Below, one piece after another: positions 42,401 through 49,467 of a stretch of DNA of 51,506 nucleotides; position 1 is the first letter of the stretch, and each line of letters begins with the position of its first letter. Source of the DNA: JAXMHN01 sp964578605 (lineage in GTDB: Bacteria > Verrucomicrobiota > Verrucomicrobiia > Limisphaerales > SIBE01); assembly GCA_964578605.1 (NCBI GenBank), contig CAZODO010000036.1, positions 1 through 51,506 on the forward strand, in the 5' to 3' direction. The notes beneath the pieces are model-generated. The model saw only the letters and a list, made by a program, of their open reading frames with translations. It searched no databases and was not told the DNA's origin. The position numbers and the translations under genes are program-made.

Positions 42401-44192
42401 GCTTGTCAGGAATCAGTCGTTGCCGCTGACCCTCGGCAAATCGCGCTTCGAGGGGAATACGTCGCTTGGCGCAAACAACGCCGGCCCAGCCGAACTCGAC
42501 GCGCGTCAGTGCTGGTGGGGCGACAGTTCGGGCCCCTATCACGCGACGCGCAATCCCCAAGGGACCGGCAACAAAGTCAGCGACCTTGTCCTGTTCGAAC
42601 CCTGGCAGACGGCGGGGGCTTCGGGAACGCTCACGGTGACATTGCAGCCGGCGGAGGCGATCCAGGCCGGGGCAAGCTGGAGCGTCGATGGCGCTCAGTG
42701 GCAGAGCGCCGGGAGCCCGCTCTCTCTTGAGCCGGGCGCTTACACAATCCAATGCAAAGCGGTGGATGGCTGGACCTCACCGGCGGATCACTCGGTGTCG
42801 GTTGCCGAGGGACAAACGACAGCGGTTACCTGCGTTTACACGCGCGCCTCGTCGCAACCGTCCCCCGGGACGATCGTGGCCGGGCCTTTGCTCAACGAAG
42901 CGCGCATGGGGCACACCCTCGCGACGCTGCCGGACGGAAGAGTGGTTCTGTTTGGCGGTCATGGCACCGGCTTCAAGGCGCTTGCTTCCGCGGAGATCTG
43001 GAGCCCTTCGGGGGAGGCGTTCACGACATTGACGATGCGCCATAGCCACGATTGGCCAGCGTTTGCCATGCTGGATGACGGCCGGTTCCTCCTCGCCGGC
43101 GGGAGTGCCGACCTCGGGATTCCAAAGTATGCCGAAGCTGAACTGTTCGATCCGAAGACGGACTCCTTCACCGCCGTGGGCAACCTGGTGCGCTTCCGAA
43201 GCGGAAGCGGCGCGGTCGCCCTGAGCAACGGGCTGGTGCTGGTCGCGGGCGCGTGGTGGACCCACAACGACGCGCATACCTACGGCGAAGTGTTCAACCC
43301 GGCAACAGCGACGTTCAGCGCTACGGGCGCTCTCAAGACCCGGCGCGCCTATCCGATCGTTCTGCCCACGAGCGATAATCGCGCCATCGTCCTCGGGGGA
43401 TACGGGGTCAACGGCGGAGCAAATATCCCCTCCACCGAGGAGTTCGACCCCGCGACAGGCGAGTTCGTGAAGCACCAGGACGAGCTTTTCCAGGAAGACC
43501 CCGGTTGGGGCATCCACCAGGATCAGCGTCCCATCGAAGCCCAGAAATTGGCGGACGGCCGTTTCCTGCTCCTGGCGCACCGGACGGCGGGAGGCGTGAC
43601 GGAGTACACGCTTTTCACCTTCGACCCGCGGAACAAGCGCTTCGAACGCATGTCTGTCACTCCGAACCTGCCGAGCGGAAAGGATTACGCCTTGTGGATC
43701 CCGGTGGTGGACAACGCGCGGGGCCGTGCCCATCTCCTCGCCCAATCGGCGACGGCGACTCCAACGCAGGTAAGCTTGTTTTCCGTGGATCTCGAATCGG
43801 GGGCCGTGCACCAGTCGGCGAGCCCCACGGCCCTTGAGCCAGCCTATTCGCTGGGCGGCGCCGCGGTGACCTTGCTCCAGGACGGACGGGTGTTCGTCAC
43901 GGGAGGAACCGAAGACGGTTCGAACTACAAGCCCGTTCGGCGCACGCTCTTCGTGACACCGGGAGACGCGACTTCCGGACCCAAGCTAGCGGTGGAGAAG
44001 ACCGGGGCTGCGACTATGAAGGTGTCCTGGACTGCGCCCGCGGGAGCGTTTGGGGTGGAAACGTCAACGAACCTGGTTGACTGGGCGCCCGCGCCTGAGG
44101 CGACGTCCACAGGGGACCTCCACAGCCTGGCGGTATCGGCCGCGGATTCAGCCCGATTCTACCGGTTGAAGCAGATGCCGGCGGTGAAGTGA
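39432..44192 (+). CDS. Giant secreted beta-helix / Kelch protein
   Basis: This encodes about 1586 residues, with a signal peptide near residues 19-50 (VALCALALLLVGVPAGRA). Region 1 (about 55-1050) is parallel beta-helix in alternating half-units marked YAGYWDQVGLLKSGSG and FAGYWDHIGIKKTGAG, together making a 394-residue super-repeat present about 2.3 times. Each opens with ...TIEPGVAVQFGKNLGLSVQG. Region 2 (about 1060-1130) is a PEGA/Big-like domain (ASWSVDGAQWQSAGSPLSLEPG). Region 3 is a Kelch/galactose-oxidase-like propeller (MGHTLATLPDGRVVLFGG). It ends with the short beta domain SARFYRLKQMPAVK. ATG 39432 is preferred for its Shine-Dalgarno; ATG 39486 also keeps the signal peptide. Confidence 0.85.
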   Translation: MCAGSSCAKEWKVIVTTWMGKALSVAAYAARPVALCALALLLVGVPAGRAGEVGGTLATDTIWSASSSPYVVTEHLIVSEGVTLTIEPGVAVQFGKNLGLSVQGRLQAVGTVQNMVTFTGSTSEPGWWRGIQVTDAGSADMEWCQVAYAGYWDQVGLLKSGSGELILKHSTLRGHAGDGLRVGAGYSNFVSQENAFQDNTTGVRLGIGASFDSISSTFTGNGRDVHVAGGTFSGQVVWGLKPEYSLYVAETISVAADGALIIRPGTVVKFAQNNRLYVGGTLQIDGTAAQPVHLTDWRDDTAGGDANRDGKQSVPEPGWWCGLFFQETGSGTLTHTGVRFAGYWDHIGIKKTGAGTLTLTQCTVSQIRGDGLKLENSPGTTTLHETTLTGNSESGLCLVNGQAVASACVFNGNGGYGILQEINDTLDYAANEFAGNARGSVGVNGGTLTGSMNWAKGKGEDFMIVVREHFTVPDQTHLTIQPGILVQVAKNIGLFVNGTLTAVGTADSRIRFSGVTDTPGSWRGIQISENGSADLQWCEISAAGYWDSAGVLKAGTGALTLKNSVLRGHTGDCLRVAGGYSAFVSRDNAFRDSTRGVRLGVDTSFDDRTSTFSGNEIDVFVDAGSISREVIWSLDPAYSICVSDHLTVLNGGRLLVRPGVVVKMRQNCGVFVDGVLEVAGTAAEPVYVTDWRDDAVGGDANRDAGASAPAPGWWRGLFVREGSATLNHCTVRYAGYWDSLGISKTGAGTLLMNQSTIAQIAGSAMKVENSSGLTTLQNSTFTGNAQSGLRLVSGPVAASGCAFKGNAQYGIHQDANAALDYSLNEFAENAWGSVGVNGGTLTGPMNWTKGNGGPFTFAIRDHITVPTGTSLTIHPGATVQFAANVGLFVTGTLNAAGTADSPIRFTGATESANAWRGIQVTGAGSANLDWCDLAWAGYWDSVGLLKAGSGALTLKNSTLRGTRGDGLRVDGSTGTHEIAGCSFVSNHNGVLVRNQSLPLTLGKSRFEGNTSLGANNAGPAELDARQCWWGDSSGPYHATRNPQGTGNKVSDLVLFEPWQTAGASGTLTVTLQPAEAIQAGASWSVDGAQWQSAGSPLSLEPGAYTIQCKAVDGWTSPADHSVSVAEGQTTAVTCVYTRASSQPSPGTIVAGPLLNEARMGHTLATLPDGRVVLFGGHGTGFKALASAEIWSPSGEAFTTLTMRHSHDWPAFAMLDDGRFLLAGGSADLGIPKYAEAELFDPKTDSFTAVGNLVRFRSGSGAVALSNGLVLVAGAWWTHNDAHTYGEVFNPATATFSATGALKTRRAYPIVLPTSDNRAIVLGGYGVNGGANIPSTEEFDPATGEFVKHQDELFQEDPGWGIHQDQRPIEAQKLADGRFLLLAHRTAGGVTEYTLFTFDPRNKRFERMSVTPNLPSGKDYALWIPVVDNARGRAHLLAQSATATPTQVSLFSVDLESGAVHQSASPTALEPAYSLGGAAVTLLQDGRVFVTGGTEDGSNYKPVRRTLFVTPGDATSGPKLAVEKTGAATMKVSWTAPAGAFGVETSTNLVDWAPAPEATSTGDLHSLAVSAADSARFYRLKQMPAVK
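39600..42330 (+). repeat. About 1.18-kb in-gene super-repeats
   Basis: The WRGIQ codon blocks fall at 39813, 40995 and 42174, giving periods of 1182 and 1179 bases (394 and 393 codons). Each period contains two related half-units of about 195 residues. The third copy stops after its first half. The repeats have diverged clearly at the protein level, so the duplication is not recent. Confidence 0.85.
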
Positions 44193-44204
44193 GAGCGGCG
44201 GAGG

Positions 44205-45563
44205 TTAAACCTCGATGCCGTAAGCCTTGATCTTGTTGTAGAGCGTCTGGCGCCCAATGCCCAGGCGCTTGGCCGTTTCGAGCTTGTTGCCGCCTGTCTC
44301 CTTGAGGAGCTGGACGATGGTGTTCCGCTCCATGCCTTCCAGAAGCGTCAGCTCCATCTCGTCCTTGCCGGTGCTCAGGTGCGTGATCGAGATATCCTGG
44401 GTGTCCACGACAGGCCCTTCCGTCATGAGGACCGCCCGCTGGATCTCGTTCTGCAATTGGCGGACGTTGCCCGGCCAGTCAAAACTCCGCAGCTGATCGG
44501 CGGCCCCAGGCGAAAAGCCGGTGAGAATGCGCCCCGCCTGGGCGGAAAAGCGTTTCAGAAAACTGTTCGCCAGCGGAATGATATCCTCGCGTCGCTCGCG
44601 CAGCGGAGGCAGCGGGATGGAGATCGTGCTAATCCGGTAATAGAGGTCCTGGCGCAGTTTGCCCGACTTGATGGCGTCTTCGACATGCTGATTCGTCGAG
44701 GCGAGAACGCGGCAATTCGTCTTGTAGTTGGTCTTGCCGCCCACCGGCCGGACTTCCTTCTCCTGCAGAACGCGAAGAAGCTTGGTCTGGGTATCGACCG
44801 GCATCTCGGCGAGCTCATCCAGCAAAAGCGTGCCTCCATCCGCCTGCCGGAAAAGGCCCTCCCGGTCTGCCTGCGCGCCCGTAAACGCCCCTTTTACCGA
44901 ACCGAATAACTCGCTTTCAATCAGTTCCCGGGGGAGGGCGGCGCAGTTGATCTTGATGAACGGACCCTTGGACCGGGGACTGAGCGCATGGATAAGGTCG
45001 GCAATGACCTCCTTGCCCGTGCCGCTCTCGCCCGTGATAAAGATGGAGACTTCGCTTGGCGCGACACGTTCGACCGTCTTCACCACCGACTTCATCGCCG
45101 AGCTCTGGAAGATGGGCGAGGACCCGCCACTCATCGTGGATAACGCCTGGCGCAAAGAGCTGGTCTGCTCGGTGAGCTGGCGGCGTTCTTCGGTCAGTTG
45201 CTTATGTTCGAGGGCACGCTCGACCACCACGAGCAGCGATTTGTGATCGAACGGCTTCTTCTGAAAATCGTACGCGCCCAGCTTCGTCGCCGCGACGGCC
45301 GCGTCGATCGTCGCATGGCCGGTCAGAATGATGACCTCGGTCTGCGGCCAATGCTGTTTGATCGTGGGCAGAAGCTCCAGTCCCTCGGCGTCCGGCAGCT
45401 TCAAATCCAGAAGGATGACCTCGGGCTGAACGTCGGAGAACGCTTCCTTGAGGGCCATCGCGTCCTGGGCAGCGGCGACTTCGTAGCCGGCGTTCTCGAG
45501 CACCGTTGCGAGCAATTTGCGAATACCCTCCTCGTCATCGACAACCATGATTCTTGCGCTCAT
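44205..45563 (-). CDS. NtrC-family sigma-54 response regulator
   Basis: This encodes a 452-residue regulator. The receiver domain has the acidic pair in MVVDDEEG and phospho-acceptor Asp53 in VILLDLKLPD. The AAA+ domain has Walker A GESGTGKE (178-185), the sigma-54 contact motif GAFTGA (225-230) and Walker B GGTLLLDEL (243-251). The C-terminus is a Fis-type helix-turn-helix (GNKLETAKRLGIGRQTLYNKI). It would activate sigma-54 promoters after phosphorylation. No kinase is adjacent on the same strand; an orphan-looking histidine kinase lies 3 kb away at 48652. The gene converges with the giant Kelch gene, 12 bases apart. Confidence 0.95.
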   Translation of the reverse strand: MSARIMVVDDEEGIRKLLATVLENAGYEVAAAQDAMALKEAFSDVQPEVILLDLKLPDAEGLELLPTIKQHWPQTEVIILTGHATIDAAVAATKLGAYDFQKKPFDHKSLLVVVERALEHKQLTEERRQLTEQTSSLRQALSTMSGGSSPIFQSSAMKSVVKTVERVAPSEVSIFITGESGTGKEVIADLIHALSPRSKGPFIKINCAALPRELIESELFGSVKGAFTGAQADREGLFRQADGGTLLLDELAEMPVDTQTKLLRVLQEKEVRPVGGKTNYKTNCRVLASTNQHVEDAIKSGKLRQDLYYRISTISIPLPPLRERREDIIPLANSFLKRFSAQAGRILTGFSPGAADQLRSFDWPGNVRQLQNEIQRAVLMTEGPVVDTQDISITHLSTGKDEMELTLLEGMERNTIVQLLKETGGNKLETAKRLGIGRQTLYNKIKAYGIEV

Positions 45564-45739
45564 ATGGAAAGCTGCTCAGCATCAGTTTGCACAACTCATT
45601 CAATACGACAAGCACCCCTCCTCGCCAAGCCAATTCCACGCGCTCGCGCGCGCTCCAGAGCGCGCGCCCCAACCGGCCAAGGTACGGCGGAACCCTTCCG
45701 AGAACCTTGCGCAGCACCGGCCCGCACGTGTGGAAAGGC

Positions 45740-46009
45740 TCAAACCAGGGTCCCGGGAAAGCGCTCCGATATGATCTTCTTCACGCGCGCCTCTTCTTCC
45801 GGGCGAACGAGACGCCGCGCAATCCGCCGCTGCACCCCATCGAGCAGCTCAAGCCAATCTTCGAAAGGAGGGTGGGGCAGAGCTTCCCACTGATCATACC
45901 GTTTTTCGCGGACGTAGAACCGCCACTCCCCGCCGACCCTCCGGGCGTAGACCTCGCGTTTGACGCCCTCCGTGGTCCGGCCTTTCCAGCTGATCTCTCC
46001 TTTGCCCAT
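45740..46009 (-). CDS. Small basic protein of unknown function
   Basis: This encodes 89 residues. It starts MGKGEISWKGRTTEGVKREV, contains a strand-rich part with Trp and Tyr (GGEWRFYVREKRYDQWEALP), then an amphipathic helix (FEDWLELLDGVQRRIARRLV) and a charged end. There is no signal peptide. Its ATG is only 3 bases after the ispF stop, so it is probably co-translated with ispF. I do not recognise a domain. The folded-looking strand-helix pattern and tight coupling make it a real gene. Confidence 0.7.
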   Translation of the reverse strand: MGKGEISWKGRTTEGVKREVYARRVGGEWRFYVREKRYDQWEALPHPPFEDWLELLDGVQRRIARRLVRPEEEARVKKIISERFPGTLV

Positions 46010-46012
46010 AGT

Positions 46013-46492
46013 TCAGCGCGGCAACTCGACGCTCGCCACGGCCATGGCGGCAATGCCTTCTTCGCGTCCGAGGAAGCCGAGCAACTCGTTGGTCGTTGCT
46101 TTGATCCCGACACACTTCGGATTGATGTTCAGCGCCAGGGCGATGTTCTCCTTCATGCTGATGATGTGCGGGGAAAGCTTGGGCTGCTGCGCGATCACCG
46201 TGGCGTCGACATTGATGATCCTTGCATCGTGGAACCCGATCTGCCGTCCGACTTCCTGGAGGAACATCTTGCTGGGGGCGTTATGCCAGCGCGGATCCGT
46301 GTTTGGAAAGTAGTGCCCGATATCGGCTTCCCCCATCGCGCCAAGCAGTGCATCACAAATGGCATGCATCAGAACATCGGCATCGGAATGCCCTTCCAAG
46401 CCCTTCGGGTGAGCGATCTCGACCCCGCCCAGCACCAGTTTGCGCCCCGCCACCAACCGGTGAACGTCATAGCCGATTCCGACGTGGTTCAT
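46013..46492 (-). CDS. ispF: 2-C-methyl-D-erythritol 2,4-cyclodiphosphate synthase
   Basis: This encodes a 159-residue enzyme of the non-mevalonate isoprenoid pathway, a trimer with zinc. The motifs GYDVHRL (metal ligands Asp and His), LEGHSDADVLMHAICDALLGA, DIGHYFPNTD, and IKATTNELLGFLGREEGIAA are all present, and length is normal. A TATACT box (46504-46499) lies 6 bases upstream of the ATG, suggesting a leaderless start if it is the true -10. Confidence 0.97.
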   Translation of the reverse strand: MNHVGIGYDVHRLVAGRKLVLGGVEIAHPKGLEGHSDADVLMHAICDALLGAMGEADIGHYFPNTDPRWHNAPSKMFLQEVGRQIGFHDARIINVDATVIAQQPKLSPHIISMKENIALALNINPKCVGIKATTNELLGFLGREEGIAAMAVASVELPR

Positions 46493-46498
46493 AACGCG

Positions 46499-46504
46499 AG
46501 TATA
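46499..46504 (-). promoter_or_regulatory. Possible -10 box six bases before ispF
   Basis: TATACT on the minus strand is a good -10 match, but I see no convincing -35 at the 16-18 base distance. Confidence 0.35.
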
Positions 46505-46697
46505 TTTCTGTCTGGCCTATTCACCAGTAAATTCAGGCTGCTACGATTGCCGCTCGCCGCAACCAGCGTTCTTATTGAGGAGTCCGAAAGGTGCCTGACA
46601 GGTCCGCGTGGCTTCGCCTGGGCGACCAAGACAGGGCCCGTTGATCCAGGTCAAGGCGGGAGGGGCTTCCCCATGCTCCCTTGTGGGAAAGCGCGGA

Positions 46698-47756
46698 ATG
46701 GCGCACAAGTGCCTGAATCCCATGAATCCCTTTTTTCCTGACCCCGGCACACCTCTACGTGATTTTCGCCTGCAGCGCAGAATCAAGCGCCGCGATTTCC
46801 TCAAGTGTTCTCTGGCCGCTTCCGTCGCGGTCCCAATGGTGGCCAGCCTGGAGGAGCACGCGCTGATGACGCATGCTGGCGAATCCGCTCCAGGGACGGG
46901 CCCGGGTGCTTCCGCGCCCAAACTGCCCTCTGGGAAGATTGGGAACGTCGAGATTAGCCGTCTGATATGTGGGGGCAACCTGATCAGCGGCTACGCCCAT
47001 AGCCGGGACCTGATCTACCTGTCGAGTTTCCTCAAGAACTACTTCACGGACGAGAAGATCATGGAGACCTGGGCCGCCTGCGAGCGGTGGGGCATCAACA
47101 CGATGATTTGCTACCCGGAAGATCGGCACGCGATGGAGGTTTACCAGAAGTATCGCGACCAGGGCGGGCGAATTCAGTACCTGGCCCAGATCGCCCCTCC
47201 CAAGAACGATCTGACAACCGCGGTCCAACGGGCGGTTGATGCCGGGGCGGCGGGCGCTTTCCTGGTGGGCAATCTTGGGGATGCATGGACCCGGGACGGT
47301 TCGACCGGGCTGATTGGTGAACTCATTTCGAAGATCAAGGGCGCGAAGCTCCTTTCCGGGGTGGCCGGCCATGAACTGCGCACGCCGATGACCGTGGAGA
47401 AGGCGGGAATCGAGCCCGACTTCTACATGAAAACGCTTCACAGCACCAATTATTGGTCCACACGCCGGCCGGACCAGAAGCAGGAGGTCATCGATAACTA
47501 CGGCATCGACAATTACTGGTGCATGGATCCGGACGATACCATCGCGTTCATGAAATGGGTCAAGCGGCCTTGGATCGCGTATAAAGTGCTCGCGGCTGGG
47601 GCGATCCCTCCCCAGGCGGGCTTCCGCCATGCCTTCGAGAATGGCGCCGATTTCGCTGTCGTTGGCATGTTCGACTTCCAGGTCGCCGAAGATGTGCGCG
47701 TCGCGTGCGAAGTCCTTTCCCACCCCCTGGATCGGATGCGGCCGTGGCTGGCCTAG
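46698..47756 (+). CDS. Tat-exported aldo/keto-reductase-like protein
   Basis: This encodes 352 residues from ATG 46698; ATG 46722 is an alternative start. The N-terminus carries a twin-arginine signal, RRIKRRDFLKCSLAASVAV, so the folded protein would be exported. The body begins KIGNVEISRLICGGNLISG, the opening strand typical of aldo/keto reductases, and continues as a TIM-barrel-like alternation (IQYLAQIAPPKNDLTTAVQRAVDAGA; FLVGNLGDAW; WIAYKVLAAGAIPP; FAVVGMFDFQV). The usual AKR Tyr/Lys/His set is not obvious. Substrate unknown. It is probably a Planctomycetes/Verrucomicrobia-type periplasmic protein. Confidence 0.7.
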   Translation: MAHKCLNPMNPFFPDPGTPLRDFRLQRRIKRRDFLKCSLAASVAVPMVASLEEHALMTHAGESAPGTGPGASAPKLPSGKIGNVEISRLICGGNLISGYAHSRDLIYLSSFLKNYFTDEKIMETWAACERWGINTMICYPEDRHAMEVYQKYRDQGGRIQYLAQIAPPKNDLTTAVQRAVDAGAAGAFLVGNLGDAWTRDGSTGLIGELISKIKGAKLLSGVAGHELRTPMTVEKAGIEPDFYMKTLHSTNYWSTRRPDQKQEVIDNYGIDNYWCMDPDDTIAFMKWVKRPWIAYKVLAAGAIPPQAGFRHAFENGADFAVVGMFDFQVAEDVRVACEVLSHPLDRMRPWLA

Positions 47757-47930
47757 GAAGGCGCGGACAGGCTCCGTGCCGGCCCGAGGTCTGGCTGGGG
47801 ATTTGGGGATTTGGACGGCCGGTAAAGTTGGTTTGCTTTTCCGCCGGGTTCATGTTAGAACCGGCAGGATTATTGAAATAAGAGATGCCCCGATGCCTGC
47901 AGTGGGTATCAACAACCACGGAATATCAAC

Positions 47931-48200
47931 ATGAAAAAACTCGGACTTCCCCTTGCTCTGCTTGGAGTTAGCGTCGCTCTCATTGGCTGCCAGCTATTCG
48001 AGAAGCGTGATTCCACGACCCCACCGCCGGTGAGCCAGGCCGAATCCAGCGCACCGGTCGTGCAGCCCGCCGAGAGCCATGCGCCGGTGGACGCTCTCGC
48101 GTGTTCCCTCTGCGTCTGCAGCAAATTCGAGCCGCAGTCCGATGCACCGGCCACCTGCAGAATGTGCGGCCATCCGGCCAGCGCACATACCCGCAGGTAA
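47931..48200 (+). CDS. Small lipoprotein with a Cys-rich zinc-ribbon-like end
   Basis: This encodes 89 residues. The lipobox is in ALLGVSVALIGCQLF (Cys20). A Pro/Ser/Thr/Ala-rich linker of about 35 residues follows. The last 33 residues contain CSLCVCSKF and CRMCGHPASAHTRR, two CxxC pairs able to bind one zinc or an Fe-S cluster. This combination (a treble-clef-like knuckle on the outside of the membrane) is unusual because periplasmic thiols tend to be oxidised. I do not know a family for it. An inverted-repeat hairpin follows 21 bases after the stop. Confidence 0.72.
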   Translation: MKKLGLPLALLGVSVALIGCQLFEKRDSTTPPPVSQAESSAPVVQPAESHAPVDALACSLCVCSKFEPQSDAPATCRMCGHPASAHTRR

Positions 48201-48651
48201 GCGCCTCTTTGGTTTCCGCACGGGCAACCGGATCCTGAACCGGTTGCCCGTCGACGCTGATCCGGGCATCCCGTCGAGGTCCTCAGAGCGACTTTCGGTA
48301 GCTTTTTCTTTAGGGAGACTTGCTTTCGCCAGCATGTCAGGAACCGCCTTGCCTTCGGACTCGGGAATGCCGGAAAACCGGGCGGATCTGGAAAGGCCGG
48401 CGTGACCTTCCTGCCTTGTCGCATTCTGGGGCCTTGAAGATTGTGAGCGTTCTCCTTGCATTTGGCGGTACGGCTGCTACAAAAAGGTGAAAACCGGCAG
48501 TTCGAATCGTGTGGCGCGGTTGAATAAGCGTTGATCTGGTGAGGAGCTTGACGGGCGTGGACATTCCCCGCTTTTCGGGACGTCCCCGGCGAAAAGCTGC
48601 CAGGCAATCCAGGCGCGCCCGGATATTTGCCGCTGCGAAACAGAGGGCTTC
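48201..48651. other. Spacer between the lipoprotein and the histidine kinase
   Basis: No gene is supported. It has a strong hairpin at 48221-48250 and a weak promoter-like pair TTGCAT (48456-48461)/TACAAA (48478-48483), 16 bases apart, facing the kinase. Confidence 0.5.
48221..48250 (+). terminator. Hairpin after the lipoprotein gene
   Basis: CGGGCAACCGG and CCGGTTGCCCG form a perfect 11-bp stem around an 8-base loop. There is no T-tract, so it may stabilise or end the transcript with help from Rho. Confidence 0.55.
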
Positions 48652-49458
48652 ATGCTCCAACAGCCGCAGTCAGCGTCGGAAAGTCGAGTCCGCGATGGGA
48701 ACGGACTTCCCGACCCCAGTGAGTTGCGCGCTCGTGATCAGCGTCTCGAGGCGGTCAAACAGCTCATTGCGCAATTCGTCCACGCGCTCAACAACTCCTT
48801 GGCGCCGATGACAGGCTACGTCGCGCTTCTGGGCGAACAGCTTGGAAAGAACGGACCCTGCCTCCAGTACCTCTCCAGGCTCGAAGAATCGGTGCGGAAG
48901 ACTGAGGACATCGTCTGCAAACTGCTCCACGCGACCCATCCCGAACGGCAGTACGTTCCCGTGCCTGCCGATCTGGGTGCCCTCGTCCAGCGGACGACCG
49001 AGGCCTGGATGCGGGCCTTGCCGAATTGGCGGACCATTGCGGTTTCGATGGACCTGACACCGGGCTGTGAACTTCCCCTCGACGCGGATCAATGGGCGAA
49101 AGCGATCCTCGAGTTACTGCGGAATGCGGAAATGGCGATGCCGCAGGGCGGAACCTTAAGCGTTCGGCTGCACAGGAAAACAATTTCTGCGTCGGAATCC
49201 GAGGTGTTGGGCTTTCCCGCCACGGAGTGTTGGTGCCTGGTCCTGGAAGACTCCGGTTGCGGCATGGCGCGCGATGCCGTCCGGAAAGCGTTTGATCCCC
49301 TGTTCACGACGCGGCACCACGCGTCGACGGCCGGTCTGGGTCTCTTTTTGGTTCATGGGGTGGTGCGACTCCATGGCGGGCAGGTCACTTTGACCAGCAC
49401 GCCGAGCCAAGGGACCACCGTTCGAATCTGGCTGCCGGTGATCCAGCCGCCCCAGTGA
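48652..49458 (+). CDS. Soluble sensor histidine kinase
   Basis: This encodes 268 residues with no transmembrane segment or named sensor domain. The dimerisation/phospho-acceptor helix is LIAQFVHALNNSLAPMTGYVALL, where the family usually has HDLNN; the His is kept and the Asp is Ala. The catalytic domain has the N box LELLRNAEMAMPQGG, the G1 box LEDSGCGMARDAVRKAFDPLFTT, and G2 TAGLGLFLVHGVVRLHGG. GAGGG five bases before ATG 48652 is a good Shine-Dalgarno. With no input domain it probably needs a partner, or it may pair with the NtrC-type regulator at 44205. It converges with rpoD, nine bases apart. Confidence 0.9.
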   Translation: MLQQPQSASESRVRDGNGLPDPSELRARDQRLEAVKQLIAQFVHALNNSLAPMTGYVALLGEQLGKNGPCLQYLSRLEESVRKTEDIVCKLLHATHPERQYVPVPADLGALVQRTTEAWMRALPNWRTIAVSMDLTPGCELPLDADQWAKAILELLRNAEMAMPQGGTLSVRLHRKTISASESEVLGFPATECWCLVLEDSGCGMARDAVRKAFDPLFTTRHHASTAGLGLFLVHGVVRLHGGQVTLTSTPSQGTTVRIWLPVIQPPQ

Positions 49459-49467
49459 GGGCGCCTT

